A stretch of DNA of 64,000 bases from ZC4RG29 sp964521255 (GTDB lineage: Bacteria > Bacteroidota > Bacteroidia > Cytophagales > Cyclobacteriaceae), in contig CAZFRM010000009.1 of NCBI GenBank assembly GCA_964521255.1, positions 109,882-173,881 of the forward strand, given 5' to 3'. The translations under genes were made by a program, and so were the position numbers. Positions within the stretch are counted from its first letter, which is position 1, and each line of letters starts with the position of its first letter. Positions 33,883 to 41,633 of this stretch are shown one piece after another. The notes beneath the pieces were generated by a model. It searched no databases and had not been told where the DNA came from. It saw nothing but the letters and a program-made list of their open reading frames with translations.

Positions 33883-35232
33883 ATGAAGAATCTTATCCCT
33901 TACCTCTTTCTTATTTCACTAATCTTCTCTTCCTGTAAAGATAAATCTGCTGATGATCATGCTTCTTTAGCGGACGCTATGGAGAACTCTATTAAAACAG
34001 AGCTTCTCAACAAATGGTATCCGCAATCACGTGATACCGTTTATGGAGGATTCTTCAGCACGTATACATACGACTTTAAATTGACCGGCTCGCAAAACAA
34101 GATGATCGTGTCTCAGGCGCGACACATTTGGACCAACGCCAAAGCTGCTACGGCTTATCCTGAGGTAAGTCACTATTTAGAAAGCGCGGAGCATGGGTTC
34201 AAATTTTTGCGTGATGTAATGTGGGATAAAACCTATGGTGGTTTTAATACGCTTGTTGACAGACAGGGAAATGTTATCAGCAATTGGAATGAAGAGAAAA
34301 CAGCATACGGAAATTCATTTGGTATTTATGGACTGGCAGCCTACTACATGAGTTCAAAAGATACCAGCGCGCTGAACCTGGCGAAGAAAGCTTTTATGTG
34401 GTTGGAGCAACATAGTCATGACCCTGTTCACAAAGGTTATTTTCAGCACATGAGAAAAGATGGAACGCCCATACAAAGACCTGATACAATTCCTTCCACT
34501 GCAGAGACAGGTTATAAAGATCAGAACAACTCCATTCATTTGCTGGAAGCGTTTACAGAACTTTATCAGGTATGGCCTGATGCGTTGTTACGTACAAGGC
34601 TGGAAGAAATGCTTTACTTAGTGCGAGATGTGATCACTACAGAGAAAGGATACCTTACACTTTTCTTTTTGCCGGATTGGACACCCGTTACATTTCGTGA
34701 TTCTTCCGAAGCTGTTATCATGAAGCATCACGGACTTGACCATGTTTCCTTTGGTCATGACGTTGAGACGGCCTTTCTTATGCTGGAAGCTTCTCATGTG
34801 TTAGGAATTGAAAATGACACAATAACTTTGCGCATTGCAAAAAAAATGGTTGACCATGCATTGAGAAATGGATGGGATGATAGTGTTGGGGGTTTTTACG
34901 ATGGAGGATACTATTTTAAAGGAGAAGATAAAATCCGCATTACCCGCGATACTAAAAACTGGTGGGCACAAGCAGAAGGTATGAACGCGCTCTTGCTGAT
35001 GGCTCAACTTTTTCCGAACGATGAGATGCAGTATGATGAGAAGTTTAAAAAAATGTGGAGCTACATTGACACCTACCTCATCGATCATGAATATGGTGAT
35101 TGGTATGGTGGTGGTTTGGATAAAGAGCCCGACCAAAAAACTAAATTAAAAGGACATATCTGGAAGGCAACATATCATCATTATCGTGCGCTGGAGAATT
35201 GTGTTAAGATGTTAAGGGAAGAACAAGGTTGA
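33883..35232 (+). CDS. Lipoprotein of the AGE epimerase family, cellobiose-2-epimerase-like
   Basis: A 449-residue sugar epimerase with a lipobox (IFSSC, near residue 16). The (alpha/alpha)6 barrel marks include KWYPQSRDTVYGGFFSTY, ARHIWTNAKAAT, GGFNTLVDRQGN, YKDQNNSIHLLEAFTELY and HVSFGHDVETAFLM, with the histidines expected to act as general acid and base. The GHDxE segment is typical of cellobiose 2-epimerases and less so of N-acylglucosamine 2-epimerases. Being lipid-anchored, it would act on oligosaccharides in the periplasm or at the outer membrane, which suits the GH9 cellulase at 48.7 kb. The start at 33883 is required for the signal peptide. Confidence 0.9.
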   Translation: MKNLIPYLFLISLIFSSCKDKSADDHASLADAMENSIKTELLNKWYPQSRDTVYGGFFSTYTYDFKLTGSQNKMIVSQARHIWTNAKAATAYPEVSHYLESAEHGFKFLRDVMWDKTYGGFNTLVDRQGNVISNWNEEKTAYGNSFGIYGLAAYYMSSKDTSALNLAKKAFMWLEQHSHDPVHKGYFQHMRKDGTPIQRPDTIPSTAETGYKDQNNSIHLLEAFTELYQVWPDALLRTRLEEMLYLVRDVITTEKGYLTLFFLPDWTPVTFRDSSEAVIMKHHGLDHVSFGHDVETAFLMLEASHVLGIENDTITLRIAKKMVDHALRNGWDDSVGGFYDGGYYFKGEDKIRITRDTKNWWAQAEGMNALLLMAQLFPNDEMQYDEKFKKMWSYIDTYLIDHEYGDWYGGGLDKEPDQKTKLKGHIWKATYHHYRALENCVKMLREEQG

Positions 35233-35280
35233 GGGACGAAGGACGATGTACGAAGGAGGGAGGATGATGTACGAAGGGGA

Positions 35281-35391
35281 CTGTCGGTTGTAGAAAACGT
35301 CTGTTGTAGAGAACGTCTGTTGTAGGGAAGTATTTGTAGTGAGGTATTTGTAGAGACGCGATGCATCGCGTCTCTACAAATACCTCACTAC
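35281..35391. repeat. Degenerate tandem units and a 56-bp perfect palindrome
   Basis: Three loose copies of GTCTGTTGTAGAGAAC (35283-35330) and two of TATTTGTAG lead into a perfect palindrome 35336-35391. Its half is GTAGTGAGGTATTTGTAGAG followed by ACGCGATG, centred between 35363 and 35364 at ATGCAT. No mismatch exists in 28 base pairs. It lies just downstream of the epimerase gene. Confidence 0.9.
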
Positions 35392-35402
35392 TACAGTGTC
35401 GT

Positions 35403-35493
35403 GTCATATTTGAGTTGACGGTTCATCCATCGCTTGCCCCTAGCCCCTAAAGGGGAAACAGCGCGCAGGAATGTCCCTTTAGGGGTTAGGGGC
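35403..35493. repeat. Palindromic repeat with CCCCTAAAGGGG hairpin
   Basis: A 70-base segment beginning GTCATATTTGAGTTGACGGT recurs inverted at 43233-43303. It continues into a hairpin with arms GCCCCTAGCCCCTAAAGGG (35436-35454) and CCCTTTAGGGGTTAGGGGC (35475-35493). The gap 35233-35617 holds only these repeats. Confidence 0.75.
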
Positions 35494-35617
35494 TGCGTAG
35501 GAGACATGAAACTTATTGTTGGCACAACACTAGCTGCCAATCTATTTCAGGACAAAACATTTCCCTGTACTTCATCCCTCGTACCTTCCGATTATATTCG
35601 TATAACGTAAAACATTT

Positions 35618-36346
35618 ATGGAAAACAAAACCCTTCCTGCCGCTTTGGTAATTGTGCTGGCAATAGCATGCATTGTTATTGTGATTATTGGATTACGCAA
35701 AGTATTACAGCGTTCGTCATGGTCGCCCGAACGACAGAAGAGAGCATTTAGTAAAACGGTTATTGCAATTATAGCCTGGATCGTTCTCCTGGGGATATTG
35801 GCATTGCTGGGATTTTTTAATCTGTCTTCTCTGCCACCACGCCCGGTGTTTATTTTTCTTGTAGCCATAGTGGTTGCTTTTGCGCTCGCATTCTCAAAAC
35901 CAGTGAGTGAATTACTGAAAGTGACGCCCATCCATTGGCTGGTGTATATTCAATCCTTCCGCGTTCTCGTTGAATTGATTCTTTGGCAGGGATTCAACAA
36001 AGGACTATTGCCCGTGCAGATGACGTTTGAGGGATATAACTACGATATACTCAGTGGTATTTTTGCTATTCCATTTGGTTGGATGATGAGCCGTAATCCA
36101 AAATCTTCAAAGATTACAGGAGTGTTTTATAATGTAGCGGGCATAGCGCTTCTTTTAAATATTGCTACCATTGCTATCCTCTCCATGCCTAATTCATTGC
36201 GTGCTTTTACGAATGAACCTTCAAGCGCTATTGTGGGAGAATTTCCATTTATTTATATACCCGGTGTGTTTGTAGTACTGGCTGTATTCATGCATATTTT
36301 TTCGCTAAGACAATTATCTTTCTCAACACGAAGTGATGTCAGGTGA
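35618..36346 (+). CDS. Integral membrane protein of unknown function
   Basis: A 242-residue protein with about seven hydrophobic helices (for example LPAALVIVLAIACIVIVIIG, IAIIAWIVLLGILALLGFF and VFIFLVAIVVAFALAFS). A PVQMTFEGYNYDILSGIFAIPFGWM segment is characteristic of a conserved Bacteroidota membrane family that I cannot name. It overlaps the 3' end of hutG by eight bases, in convergent orientation. Upstream DNA is a 385-base block of palindromes, and no operon partner exists on the plus strand. Confidence 0.75.
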   Translation: MENKTLPAALVIVLAIACIVIVIIGLRKVLQRSSWSPERQKRAFSKTVIAIIAWIVLLGILALLGFFNLSSLPPRPVFIFLVAIVVAFALAFSKPVSELLKVTPIHWLVYIQSFRVLVELILWQGFNKGLLPVQMTFEGYNYDILSGIFAIPFGWMMSRNPKSSKITGVFYNVAGIALLLNIATIAILSMPNSLRAFTNEPSSAIVGEFPFIYIPGVFVVLAVFMHIFSLRQLSFSTRSDVR

Positions 36347-37346
36347 AGTATAATTTTGGTGATGAATTGACCGACCAGTAATTGACTATATAATAAATGA
36401 GATGCGCTGCAAGTCTTGCCGTTCGTGAATCAATGTCAATGGAAGGATTGAGTTCAGCAATGTCGAGGCTGATGACGGTTTCATTTTCAAATATTTTTTT
36501 TAGGATTTGACGAACCACTTCAGGTTGTACGCCAAATGGTGCAGGCGCACTTACACCGGGAGCAAAAGCCTGGTTAATAACATCCAGGTCTAAAGAAAGG
36601 TAGACGGCTTGAACATTGCGCACAAAGTTTTCTATTAAAGTGAAAACACTTCCCAGGTTATCACTTGTACAGGCCGAAGAAGTTTGCCAGTGTGTACCGA
36701 GATTTTTCGCAGTATTAAATAACGCTATAGTATTAGCAGCTTCATGTATACCTAATACGAGATAATGAAACTCCTCTTCATTTGTTTTTAACAATTCGTT
36801 GATCTGCAGGAAAGGTGTTCCTGAGTTTCCCTGCTTCTCGAATTTTCTTAAATCAAAATGAGCGTCTATGTTAATGATGCCGATTTTTATTTTCTGTTGT
36901 TGGGTGAAAGTATGGATACCCTGAAAATGACCGAAAGCAACTTCATGTCCGCCGCCAAGAACAATAGGTTTGTAACCTGCCTGTAGAAGTTGTGTAATTT
37001 TTTTACCAAGCATTTCCTGGGCTAACTCCATTTTGTCTTCTACACAAATGATATCACCGGCATCATATACAGAAATTTTTGCAGGATCAAAATGAACAGC
37101 AAGGTTGCGCAAATTCTTTCTAATGTTGATCGGTCCTTCTTTTGCGCCAACACGTCCCTGGTTTCTTCGCACACCTTCATCACAACAAAATCCCAGGAAA
37201 GCAAATTGAATTGCCGTGCCTGATGTTGGCTGAAGTATTCCATAAAGATCAAGTGGCTTAACAATATGATGCCAACGTAATCCGGCATCACCATCAAGCG
37301 GATCAGTTCTTCCTCGCCATACAGACAAATCAGGTGATTGATACAT
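36339..37346 (-). CDS. hutG: Formimidoylglutamase
   Basis: A 335-residue enzyme of the arginase/ureohydrolase family that hydrolyses N-formimidoyl-L-glutamate to glutamate and formamide in histidine degradation. Binuclear manganese ligands are visible in GGGHEVAFGHFQG, NIDAHFDLR and SLDLDVINQAFAPGVSAPAPFG, the last also carrying the substrate-loop signature that separates this enzyme from agmatinase. No other hut genes are in the window. Its first 15 codons and promoter region are duplicated at 38749-38832, upstream of a small unknown gene. The start at 37346 is supported by that copy. Confidence 0.9.
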   Translation of the reverse strand: MYQSPDLSVWRGRTDPLDGDAGLRWHHIVKPLDLYGILQPTSGTAIQFAFLGFCCDEGVRRNQGRVGAKEGPINIRKNLRNLAVHFDPAKISVYDAGDIICVEDKMELAQEMLGKKITQLLQAGYKPIVLGGGHEVAFGHFQGIHTFTQQQKIKIGIINIDAHFDLRKFEKQGNSGTPFLQINELLKTNEEEFHYLVLGIHEAANTIALFNTAKNLGTHWQTSSACTSDNLGSVFTLIENFVRNVQAVYLSLDLDVINQAFAPGVSAPAPFGVQPEVVRQILKKIFENETVISLDIAELNPSIDIDSRTARLAAHLIYYIVNYWSVNSSPKLYFT

Positions 37347-37384
37347 AGTTTGATGTGTTGATATGCAAATTAGCGAATGTGCGG
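37301..37384. repeat. 84-bp direct repeat, copy 1 (hutG start and promoter)
   Basis: This copy covers the first 46 bases of hutG and its upstream DNA. Copy 2 at 38749-38832 is identical at 81 of 84 positions. Looser similarity continues through the TATATTTG box into the AATGCC arm in both places. Confidence 0.85.
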
Positions 37385-37408
37385 ATTAAAGTTTTGAAAT
37401 TGATGGTC

Positions 37409-37416
37409 TATATTTG
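37409..37416 (+). promoter_or_regulatory. -7 box TATATTTG before unit B
   Basis: Matches TAnnTTTG and would start transcription rightwards into the small gene at 37446. The same box is found in the duplicate copy at 38856-38863. Confidence 0.5.
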
Positions 37417-37419
37417 TAA

Positions 37420-37436
37420 GTTATGCACAATGCCGC
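37420..37436. repeat. 5' arm of cassette-like unit B
   Basis: GTTATGCACAATGCCGC; the reverse complement of the 3' arm is GCTATGCTCAGTGCCGC (38020-38036), 14 of 17 positions matching. Confidence 0.55.
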
Positions 37437-37445
37437 TGGAGAGTA

Positions 37446-38012
37446 GTGCTACCAACGGGTCCAAAGGACACTACAAATACGAGACACTTGAGAATACTGG
37501 CGACATTTTGTTTTCTGTTTGCAGCTCTATTGACCAATGCGCAATCAATAACGCTTGACTTTGAGCCCAGTAAACCAGTGATTAGATTTTACTTCGACAG
37601 CTTGACTATTTACAGTGACTCGAGTGCCCTTTTTTATGTCTATAAACATTTCGGAACGAAAGGATTTGAAGACTACGATCAGCGAGTAAAGAATTTTGTC
37701 CTTCGACAGTTTAATGAGATCAAGGCAGACACCATTTCCTTTTCAGGCGACTTAATTCCCTTTAATGACGGGATCGACAATAAGAATCAAAAAGCATGGG
37801 CTGTTGGTTGGGCTATAGAGCATCTAACAAGACAGAATTTGTTGAAAATGTATGACAAACATGGACAACTTGTGAGAAAAATTAAGGCAAAAAAAATTGG
37901 GACAAAGAAAAAAGGTTATGTGAGACGTGCTTTTATAAACAAGGACACTAACGAGGAACTTTTTCACGAACTTTTATTCTTGCGGACAGTACACCCGAAA
38001 TATAGACATTAA
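37446..38012 (+). CDS. Small secreted protein of unknown function (unit B)
   Basis: A 188-residue protein with a signal-peptide-like segment (RILATFCFLFAALLTNAQS). The start codon is not ATG: GTG at 37446 or, more typical for the signal peptide, TTG at 37488. The mature part is basic at the C-terminus (IKAKKIGTKKKGYVRRAF) and has no recognised domain. The gene is bracketed by inverted arms (37420-37436 and 38020-38036), has a -7 box in front, and has low GC. It belongs to the cassette-like island next to hutG. Confidence 0.65.
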   Translation: MLPTGPKDTTNTRHLRILATFCFLFAALLTNAQSITLDFEPSKPVIRFYFDSLTIYSDSSALFYVYKHFGTKGFEDYDQRVKNFVLRQFNEIKADTISFSGDLIPFNDGIDNKNQKAWAVGWAIEHLTRQNLLKMYDKHGQLVRKIKAKKIGTKKKGYVRRAFINKDTNEELFHELLFLRTVHPKYRH

Positions 38013-38019
38013 AAATAAT

Positions 38020-38036
38020 GCGGCACTGAGCATAGC
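38020..38036. repeat. 3' arm of cassette-like unit B
   Basis: GCGGCACTGAGCATAGC, complementary to the 5' arm at 37420. The GCGGC here pairs with GCCGC in its own 5' arm, whereas unit A has AACGGC paired with GCCGTT, so the arms covary. Confidence 0.55.
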
Positions 38037-38174
38037 AAAAGTTATAAAACATATACTGTATTGTAGGTTCTTAAAATGTGTGCTGTTAAATTTCGTCAGC
38101 AACGTAGGACAAGGAATTAGGTATTTAAACGCATACGTTTTATAGCTAAACGTTGGACATCATGCCGTAGGACA

Positions 38175-38603
38175 ATGAAGAAACAACTAATAACATTTAT
38201 TTTAATCACATGGACAATTTCGTCACGGGCGACTACTGTGTTGGATACAATACCATATTGGCATTTTTATTATGGTAAGATGATCCTAATTCAAGGGAAT
38301 ACGTCCCAAACGGCAACGGAAAAGAGAGAAATAAGAATAAAGCGAGATGTTGTTTGGGAGTTAAAAGTCTCATTTAACTATGATACTCGGGAACAAATTG
38401 ACGATGAACTCGAAATCAGAACTGGCGACACAATTCTTAGGACTTTAAAAAGTGTAATAAAGGAAGGTGGTTTTTTCATAGTTCCCACCAGAGAACTAAT
38501 TGACACAAAAAGTAAGGGAAAACGGTACGAGCTTGACTTCTATTACAGTGATGACAAAGGGACAAAAAAGTTAAAACTGGGGACGATAATATTTATAACG
38601 TAA
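38175..38603 (+). CDS. Small secreted protein of unknown function (unit C)
   Basis: A 142-residue protein with a signal peptide (MKKQLITFILITWTISSRA). The mature region has alternating strand-like segments (EIRIKRDVVWELKVSFNY, RYELDFYYSDDKGTKKLKLG) suggesting a small beta sandwich. No family is recognised. Upstream DNA contains TTATAGCT then ATGCCGT, and downstream DNA contains ACGGCAC then AGCTATAA, so the gene is bracketed by complementary words, as in units A and B. The 3' string TATAAGTCATTGCTGGGTT resembles the one after unit A. Confidence 0.65.
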   Translation: MKKQLITFILITWTISSRATTVLDTIPYWHFYYGKMILIQGNTSQTATEKREIRIKRDVVWELKVSFNYDTREQIDDELEIRTGDTILRTLKSVIKEGGFFIVPTRELIDTKSKGKRYELDFYYSDDKGTKKLKLGTIIFIT

Positions 38604-38607
38604 TCGT

Positions 38608-38655
38608 AACGGCACGAAAAGCTATAAGTCATTGCTGGGTTTAGTGTAAAGTAAA
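38608..38655. repeat. 3' element of cassette-like unit C
   Basis: AACGGCACGAAAAGCTATAA followed by GTCATTGCTGGGTTTAGTGT. Unit A has AACGGCAC, TATAA, TCCATTGCGGGTTATAGTTT in the same order 15 kb away, so this is a shared 3' element. Confidence 0.55.
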
Positions 38656-38748
38656 AATATTATCTGAGACGAGACATACAGACATTATTAGAATAATTCA
38701 ATTCAGGCAATCGTAAATATTAAGGACACGATTTTCTACGGGGCAGCT

Positions 38749-38832
38749 GATCAGTTCTTTCTCTCCATACAGACAAATCAGGTGATTGATACATAGTTTG
38801 ATGTGTTGATGTGCAAATTAGCGAATGTGCGG
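38749..38832. repeat. 84-bp direct repeat, copy 2
   Basis: A displaced copy of the hutG 5' end and promoter (37301-37384) with three differences. It lies between units C and D, so the two copies bracket 1.4 kb that holds units B and C. Confidence 0.85.
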
Positions 38833-38855
38833 TTATAGTTTTTATAATACTGTCC

Positions 38856-38863
38856 TATATTTG
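38856..38863 (+). promoter_or_regulatory. -7 box TATATTTG before unit D
   Basis: The box in the duplicated promoter; transcription would reach the lipoprotein gene at 38905. Confidence 0.5.
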
Positions 38864-38904
38864 TATAGTTGTGGCCAATGCCCGGACAAGATTTCAACTA
38901 ATAC

Positions 38905-39261
38905 ATGAGACTAATTTGTATTCTGACCATTCTGACCATTTTGACAAGTTGTGAAAACCAATTAAAGTTCGACAGCAAAAAATGGAATGAATACCAAGAC
39001 TTAGAAGTTTATCCATACCGAGAATTAATGCTTCGGGACATAGTTGATAACAAACGACTACTTGGACTAAAGTATCAATCAATTATTGACTCTTTAGGAC
39101 TACCCGAAAAATACATTGACAAAGCAGAGAATGAACTTTGGTACCTGGTGACAGTGAACTACGGAACAGATATTGACCCAGTTTACACAAAACACTTAAC
39201 GTTGACAGTTAATGGCGACTCGATAGTTGATAAAGTTGAAGTTAAAGAATGGAGAAAATAG
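38905..39261 (+). CDS. Small lipoprotein of unknown function (unit D)
   Basis: A 118-residue lipoprotein (lipobox ILTSC, Cys16). The mature part has the order IVDNKRLLGLKYQSIIDSLG, LPEKYIDKAENELWYLV and HLTLTVNGDSIVDKVEVKEW, which resembles a BamE/SmpA-like two-helix, three-strand fold, though the match is weak. Its promoter is a copy of the DNA next to hutG. A CCAATGCCC arm precedes it, but no clear complementary 3' arm was found, probably because a group II intron relic follows at 39364. Confidence 0.68.
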   Translation: MRLICILTILTILTSCENQLKFDSKKWNEYQDLEVYPYRELMLRDIVDNKRLLGLKYQSIIDSLGLPEKYIDKAENELWYLVTVNYGTDIDPVYTKHLTLTVNGDSIVDKVEVKEWRK

Positions 39262-39363
39262 GCAGTACGATATACTGCTAAAGCATAAAGGCTAGCTGGA
39301 TATTGAAAAGTATGTGCGCTAACACTCCCAACCTGTGAAAGAGAAAGACTGAATACCATCGGT

Positions 39364-39460
39364 AAGCCGTGTGAAGGAAACTTCAAGCACAGTTTGATGA
39401 AGGAGGTACTGCCAGTGGTTGATAATTTTATTTATCTTCACTGGCAGGCTCAACTCTTCT
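39364..39460 (+). ncRNA. Group II intron 3' relic (domains V and VI)
   Basis: Bases 39364-39395 fold as domain V: lower stem AAGCCGTGT with GCACAGTTT (one C-A mismatch), upper stem GAAG/CTTC, a GAAA tetraloop and the characteristic two-base 3' bulge. The linker TGATGAAGGAG leads to a domain VI hairpin with arms CTGCCAGTG (39409-39417) and CACTGGCAG (39439-39447), then a CTCAACTCTTCTAA end. No reverse transcriptase frame or 5' domains are present, so it is a remnant. The domain V call rests on the paired structure and known consensus. Confidence 0.65.
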
Positions 39461-39484
39461 AAGCAAGCCCGCTAATCAAGATTT

Positions 39485-39982
39485 ATGAACAGGACTTTAA
39501 TCATTGTGACAATTGCTTTAGTTTCATTGGGACTCGGATACTTTATTGGGATGGTGAAAAGTTCCGTTGATGAAAAATTTGCTATTGTTGACAGAGAATT
39601 AGGCTCGCTTGATACCTTACAAAAAACAACAGGGACAAGGACTACAGAAAATAAAGAAGACTTTGATAACTTCATTTATAAATTCATTAGTGACAGTTTG
39701 TATCAGTTGGACAGAATTAAATTTCCATTAAAATCACAACAATGGGATTCTGACGAGGTTGACTCAACAAGAATTGAAAAGAGTAATTGGAAAACCGTAA
39801 GATTTTTTTGGGGAGAACAGTATCGACCTCAGATCTACGACAACTTCAAGAGAGAAATGAGAGACACTGACGAAAGACTTTTTTGTTGGGAAGGAATTGA
39901 AAACGGAATAAACGTTGAGTATCGATTTAGTAGAATCAAAGGACTATGGTATTTGACGGAATTTAACGACTTCTCCGATTAA
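39485..39982 (+). CDS. Membrane-anchored protein, DUF4348-like
   Basis: A 165-residue protein with one N-terminal hydrophobic helix (TLIIVTIALVSLGLGYFIG) and no cleavage site, so it is probably anchored and faces the periplasm. The globular part (DFDNFIYKFISDSLYQLDRIKFPLKSQQ, then FNDFSD at the end) resembles DUF4348 proteins of Bacteroidota, of unknown function. It starts about 25 bases after the group II intron relic, in the small-gene island beside hutG, and has low GC like its neighbours. Confidence 0.65.
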   Translation: MNRTLIIVTIALVSLGLGYFIGMVKSSVDEKFAIVDRELGSLDTLQKTTGTRTTENKEDFDNFIYKFISDSLYQLDRIKFPLKSQQWDSDEVDSTRIEKSNWKTVRFFWGEQYRPQIYDNFKREMRDTDERLFCWEGIENGINVEYRFSRIKGLWYLTEFNDFSD

Positions 39983-40130
39983 AGATTGTGCATGTAGTCA
40001 GCTTACAAACCAAAGCTAAACGCAATTGCGAGTTTCAGTTAATGTATAAAGTATTTTCAACTATTATTAGAGCAGGCAACTTGCAACGTGGACAGTGAAG
40101 CGGCTTCGAATTCCTGCAAGTGCTTTTAGT

Positions 40131-41501
40131 CTAAACCTTCCCCGGATCAGGATGGACCCATGGCTCTCTGTAAGTCCGCTGAAGTAAAGCAGTAGCTTCT
40201 GCATCATCTTTTACAGTTCTGGTTTTTGGATCATACACCATTTGTTTTCCGGTTTTCATTGAGAGGTTTGCCAGTATACAACTCGCTGTGGAAATATGAC
40301 CTTCCTCTATATCGGCTACAGGTTTACTTTTCGCATCAATGGCTTTTAAGAAATCCAGCATCTGTCCTCGTGTGGCAGGCGCAGTGTGAATCTCAATGTC
40401 TTTTTCTGTAACATCTTCCGGAAATTTTTCTTTTTCCAATACCACATCTTTGTGAATTTTATCTCCTTTGCTAACGGGAGTGAAGTCATATTGGGTTACA
40501 CTGCACGCTAATGTTCCCTTGTCACCATAAATTTTGAATGCCCAGGGATATTCCGGGTCGGCAGATGTGCCCCAGGAGCGATGTGTCCAAATGCAATTCA
40601 GCTCATCGTGCTCAAAGGTGGCGAGTTGTGTATCAGCCGTATTTGCTTTGCTTTCTTTTTGAACATAGATTCCTCCGGTAGAGCTTATCCGCTTAGGCCA
40701 TCCGAGGTTTAGCATCCAGCGTGTGGCATCGTACATGTGAACGCACATATCGCCCATAATTCCGTTTCCATATTCCATATAGGCGCGCCATCTTCTATGC
40801 GGCAAGCCATCATAAGGACGTAATGGAGCAGGGCCTGTCCATAGATCATAATCAAGAAAAGCAGGGACAGGTTCTGGTCCCGGATTGCCCGGACCACGCA
40901 TGTGATAATAACAACACATTTCTACATGAGATATTTTTCCAAGCAATCCAGCTTCTACAATATTTTTCTTTGCATCAATGAGATGAGGTGTGCTTCTTCG
41001 TTGCAATCCCACCTGAACCACACGATTATATTTTCTTGCTGCTGCCAGCATCGCTTCGCCTTCCAGCACATCTACGCTGATGGGTTTTTGTACATATACA
41101 TTGGCTCCCGCTTTTACAGCATCGATCATTTGTAGTGCATGCCAATGGTCAGGCGTTCCGATGAGGATGATGTCAAACTGATTTTCAGCGAGCATCTTCC
41201 TGTAATCAGTATAAAGCTTTGGAGTCTTTGTCGTTTTTAGGCGTTGCTTCACAAGATCAGCTGCGCCGTTCAACATATTTTTATCAACATCACAAAGTGC
41301 TACGACATCTGTTTGAGTCACTTGAATTAATCGAAAGAGATCACTTTTACCGTACCACCCGGTTCCGATTAATGCCACGCGTCGTGCCTGCTGGGGATAG
41401 ACAATATCCATCGCGTTAGCCCCAAGTGATGCAAGTGCAAATGAAGCGGCGGCTCCTTTTATAAATCGTCTTCTGTTAATGTTAAATGTATTTATTTCCA
41501 T
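40131..41501 (-). CDS. Tat-exported Gfo/Idh/MocA family oxidoreductase
   Basis: A 456-residue exported dehydrogenase-like protein. The twin-arginine motif is NRRRFIKG (residues 9-16). The cofactor loop is VALIGTGWYGKSDL, followed by IGTPDHWHAL and the VYVQKPISVDV motif with the conserved Lys. The HMRGPGNPG...FLDYDLWTGPAP block and VHMYDATRWML are typical of the clade to which the protein at 1048 also belongs. The pair of neighbours at 41634 and 43333 belong to the same superfamily, so a cluster for one or more sugar derivatives is likely. It ends near a low-GC small-gene island. Confidence 0.9.
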   Translation of the reverse strand: MEINTFNINRRRFIKGAAASFALASLGANAMDIVYPQQARRVALIGTGWYGKSDLFRLIQVTQTDVVALCDVDKNMLNGAADLVKQRLKTTKTPKLYTDYRKMLAENQFDIILIGTPDHWHALQMIDAVKAGANVYVQKPISVDVLEGEAMLAAARKYNRVVQVGLQRRSTPHLIDAKKNIVEAGLLGKISHVEMCCYYHMRGPGNPGPEPVPAFLDYDLWTGPAPLRPYDGLPHRRWRAYMEYGNGIMGDMCVHMYDATRWMLNLGWPKRISSTGGIYVQKESKANTADTQLATFEHDELNCIWTHRSWGTSADPEYPWAFKIYGDKGTLACSVTQYDFTPVSKGDKIHKDVVLEKEKFPEDVTEKDIEIHTAPATRGQMLDFLKAIDAKSKPVADIEEGHISTASCILANLSMKTGKQMVYDPKTRTVKDDAEATALLQRTYREPWVHPDPGKV

Positions 41502-41524
41502 GTATCAAAAATAAATTTAGTTAT

Positions 41525-41596
41525 TGCACAGAGGGTCTCAAAGAAGCTCAAAGTTACACAGCGGTATTCTCTGTGTCTCCTCTGTGGACTTTGTGC
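41525..41596. repeat. Intergenic repeat of CACAGAG / CTCTGTG words
   Basis: TTGCACAGAGGGTCTCAAAG and AAAGTTACACAGCGG are opposed by TTCTCTGTGTCTCCTCTGTG and GACTTTGTGC. It lies between two Gfo/Idh/MocA genes. Confidence 0.5.
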
Positions 41597-41633
41597 TATG
41601 GATTTCTTTCGTGAATTTGAAACGCACTCTCAA

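Noticed and set aside
35281..35391. CRISPR array
   Set aside because: The tandem units are short, degenerate and without regular spacers; no cas genes are present.
35520..35534. TGGCACA-ACAC-TAGC, a sigma-54-like site before the membrane protein gene
   Set aside because: One mismatch in the -12 part and a good chance of random occurrence in 64 kb; no link to the activator.
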